From Kordiimonas aestuarii (GTDB lineage Bacteria > Pseudomonadota > Alphaproteobacteria > Sphingomonadales > Kordiimonadaceae): DNA of 64,000 bases. Every line of letters begins with the position of its first letter. Position 1 is the first letter of the stretch. The stretch is taken from NCBI RefSeq assembly GCF_025574465.1, contig NZ_JAOBPP010000019.1, positions 248,001 through 312,000 of the forward strand. Direction: 5' to 3'. Positions 62,885 to 64,000 of this stretch are shown here, piece by piece. A model generated the notes under the pieces. That model had not been told where the DNA came from, did not search any database, and saw only the letters and a program-made list of their open reading frames with translations. The translations under genes were made by a program, and so were the position numbers.

Positions 62885-64000
62885 ATGCTGACAAGCCTCA
62901 GCATTCGTGACATTGTTTTAATTGATAAGTTAGACCTGTCGCTTGCGGCAGGTCTAACGGTATTGACCGGCGAAACGGGGGCCGGCAAATCCATCCTGCT
63001 TGACAGTCTGGGCCTTGCGACCGGCAGCCGTGCTGACCGCGCGCTTGTGCGCCTGGGCCAGGACAAGGGGACTGTCACCGCCGCCTTTTCCGTCTCATCC
63101 GATCATGCAGCCTGTGCCCTCCTTGAAGAACAGGGCATGGATGGCGGTGACGGCTTTGTTATTCTGCGCCGTCAAATTACATCGGATGGCCGCAGCCGTG
63201 CATGGGCCAATGACCAGCCGATCAGCCAAGGTATGCTCTCAGACCTGGGGGCGCTGCTGGTGGAGGTGCATGGACAGCATGATGACCGCGGCCTGCTTGA
63301 CGCCAGTGCGCACCGGGCGCTTCTGGACGACTTTGGTGGTTACCGCACAGAGATCAAGGCTGTGGCCGACGCCTATGACACCAAACGCGAGGCGGAGAAA
63401 GCCCTCGCCAAGGCCGAGCGTGACCTGGCTGAGGCACGCCGGGATGAAGAATTCCTCGCCCACGCGGTAAAAGAACTGGAAGCCCTGAGCCCTGAATCAG
63501 GGGAAGAAAGTGAACTGGCAGAAAAACGCTCGCTGATGATGCAGGGCGAAAAGCTGACAGAAGATCTCGGCGAATATCAGGATGCCTTGGCGGCGGATGG
63601 TGGGGTTGACGCTATTGTGCGCGGCGTACTGCGGCGAATGGAACGCACTGACGCAGCAATGGCCAAGTTGTTGAAGCCCGTGATGGAAGCCCTGGACCGT
63701 GCTGCGATTGAACTGGGGGAAGGGCTGGCGGCGCTTGATACCCTTGCGCGCGATCTTGAGTTTGATCCGCTTGAGCTCGAACGCACCGAAGAACGGCTTT
63801 TTGAGATTCGCCGCCTTGCACGCAAACACAATTGCCAACCAGATGATCTGGCCGCCATGCAGCAGGACCTTGAGGCGCGGCACGCGGCCATCGCTGCCGG
63901 TGATGGCGCGGTTAAAATGCTGCGGGCGCAAGCCAAAGCCGCATCGGAAGCATTGGTTGGTGCCGCGGGCGCCTTAAGCGCCCGGCGGCAGGCTGCTGCG
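62885..64000 (+). CDS. recN: DNA repair protein RecN, N-terminal part (3' end outside window)
   Basis: The frame runs open from the ATG at 62885 to the end of the window (372 codons). RecN is an SMC-like ATPase acting in double-strand break repair. The Walker A motif GETGAGKS (about residues 31-38), 'QITSDGRSRAWANDQP', 'LVEVHGQHDDRGLLDASAHRALLDDFGG' and the start of the coiled coil are present. AAGGGG precedes the start. The Walker B end lies outside the window. Confidence 0.95.
   Translation, partial: MLTSLSIRDIVLIDKLDLSLAAGLTVLTGETGAGKSILLDSLGLATGSRADRALVRLGQDKGTVTAAFSVSSDHAACALLEEQGMDGGDGFVILRRQITSDGRSRAWANDQPISQGMLSDLGALLVEVHGQHDDRGLLDASAHRALLDDFGGYRTEIKAVADAYDTKREAEKALAKAERDLAEARRDEEFLAHAVKELEALSPESGEESELAEKRSLMMQGEKLTEDLGEYQDALAADGGVDAIVRGVLRRMERTDAAMAKLLKPVMEALDRAAIELGEGLAALDTLARDLEFDPLELERTEERLFEIRRLARKHNCQPDDLAAMQQDLEARHAAIAAGDGAVKMLRAQAKAASEALVGAAGALSARRQAAA

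Overview
This is a contiguous piece of an alphaproteobacterial chromosome of moderately high GC. Support comes from the fused-style UDG/Slt/MoaB cluster, a DUF6111-type protein next to a CCA-adding enzyme, the petABC cytochrome bc1 operon, ETF-ubiquinone oxidoreductase, BamD-RecN order and the CIRCE-groESL operon. An order such as Kordiimonadales or Rhodospirillales would fit, but the sequence alone does not settle it. There is no prophage, transposon, CRISPR array or rRNA. One tRNA gene (Gln, TTG) is present. Most of the window is core genome.

Layout. 1-4.9 kb: end of an enoyl-CoA hydratase gene, a six-helix membrane protein, an SDR, a PAS_5-type protein, an NTF2-like exported protein and an AGCS sodium:amino-acid symporter. 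4.9-7.3 kb: two tandem exported TPR/TonB-C paralogues, the second split by an in-frame TAG; a matching 3' flanking repeat marks the duplication. 7.4-10.6 kb: udg-slt-moaB with overlapping genes. 10.7-15.1 kb: ETF-QO, TPR lipoprotein, ispE. 15.2-16.3 kb: tRNA-Gln, an array of 11-bp phased repeats, and a secreted protein made of two TonB-C domains. 16.4-20.5 kb: DUF1835 protein, the kynA-kynB-kynU operon (tryptophan to anthranilate) and a small lipoprotein. 20.6-28.4 kb: metallo-beta-lactamase-fold hydrolase, DUF3667 protein, azoreductase, sppA-msrB, AIM24-family protein, BNR-repeat (sialidase-like) protein and thioesterase. 28.4-35.3 kb: an MmyB-like XRE regulator divergent from a Tat-exported alpha/beta hydrolase, an adrenodoxin-reductase-like flavoprotein, a TPR protein with a CxxCH motif, and a membrane-anchored hypothetical protein. 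35.3-37.1 kb: a 34-bp tandem duplication, a cyclase/isatin-hydrolase-like enzyme and a methyltransferase. 37.1-39.9 kb: CIRCE, groESL, a Pmp3/YqaE peptide and a PRC-barrel protein. 40-43.9 kb: a possible c-di-GMP-I-like leader before an HBM-type chemoreceptor, then an O/P-type porin. 44.1-48.1 kb: GNAT, DUF1285, Nudix CoA hydrolase, DUF6111, cca, HCCA-isomerase-like DsbA-family protein. 48.1-49.5 kb: an atypical SDR and a divergent TetR regulator with two clear operators. 49.6-52.1 kb: SYLF protein and trmL-hemF-yqaA. 52.3-55 kb: petABC. 55-60.4 kb: periplasmic RidA-like protein, M28 peptidase, carbonic anhydrase-MazG pair, two tandem PAS_5 proteins and a MarR regulator. 60.5-64 kb: ilvE, XRE regulator, bamD and the start of recN.

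Together the genes describe an aerobic, respiring cell: bc1 complex, ETF-QO and acyl-CoA degradation, oxygen-dependent heme synthesis and oxygen-dependent tryptophan cleavage, with chemotaxis and envelope maintenance. No obvious multi-gene novel defence or biosynthetic system is visible. The best leads are the nonsense-split TonB/TPR paralogue, the candidate riboswitch-like leader of the chemoreceptor gene, the TetR operator pair controlling an SDR that lacks its catalytic Tyr, the Tat-exported hydrolase lacking the usual catalytic His beside an MmyB-like regulator, and the phased 11-bp repeat array beside tRNA-Gln.
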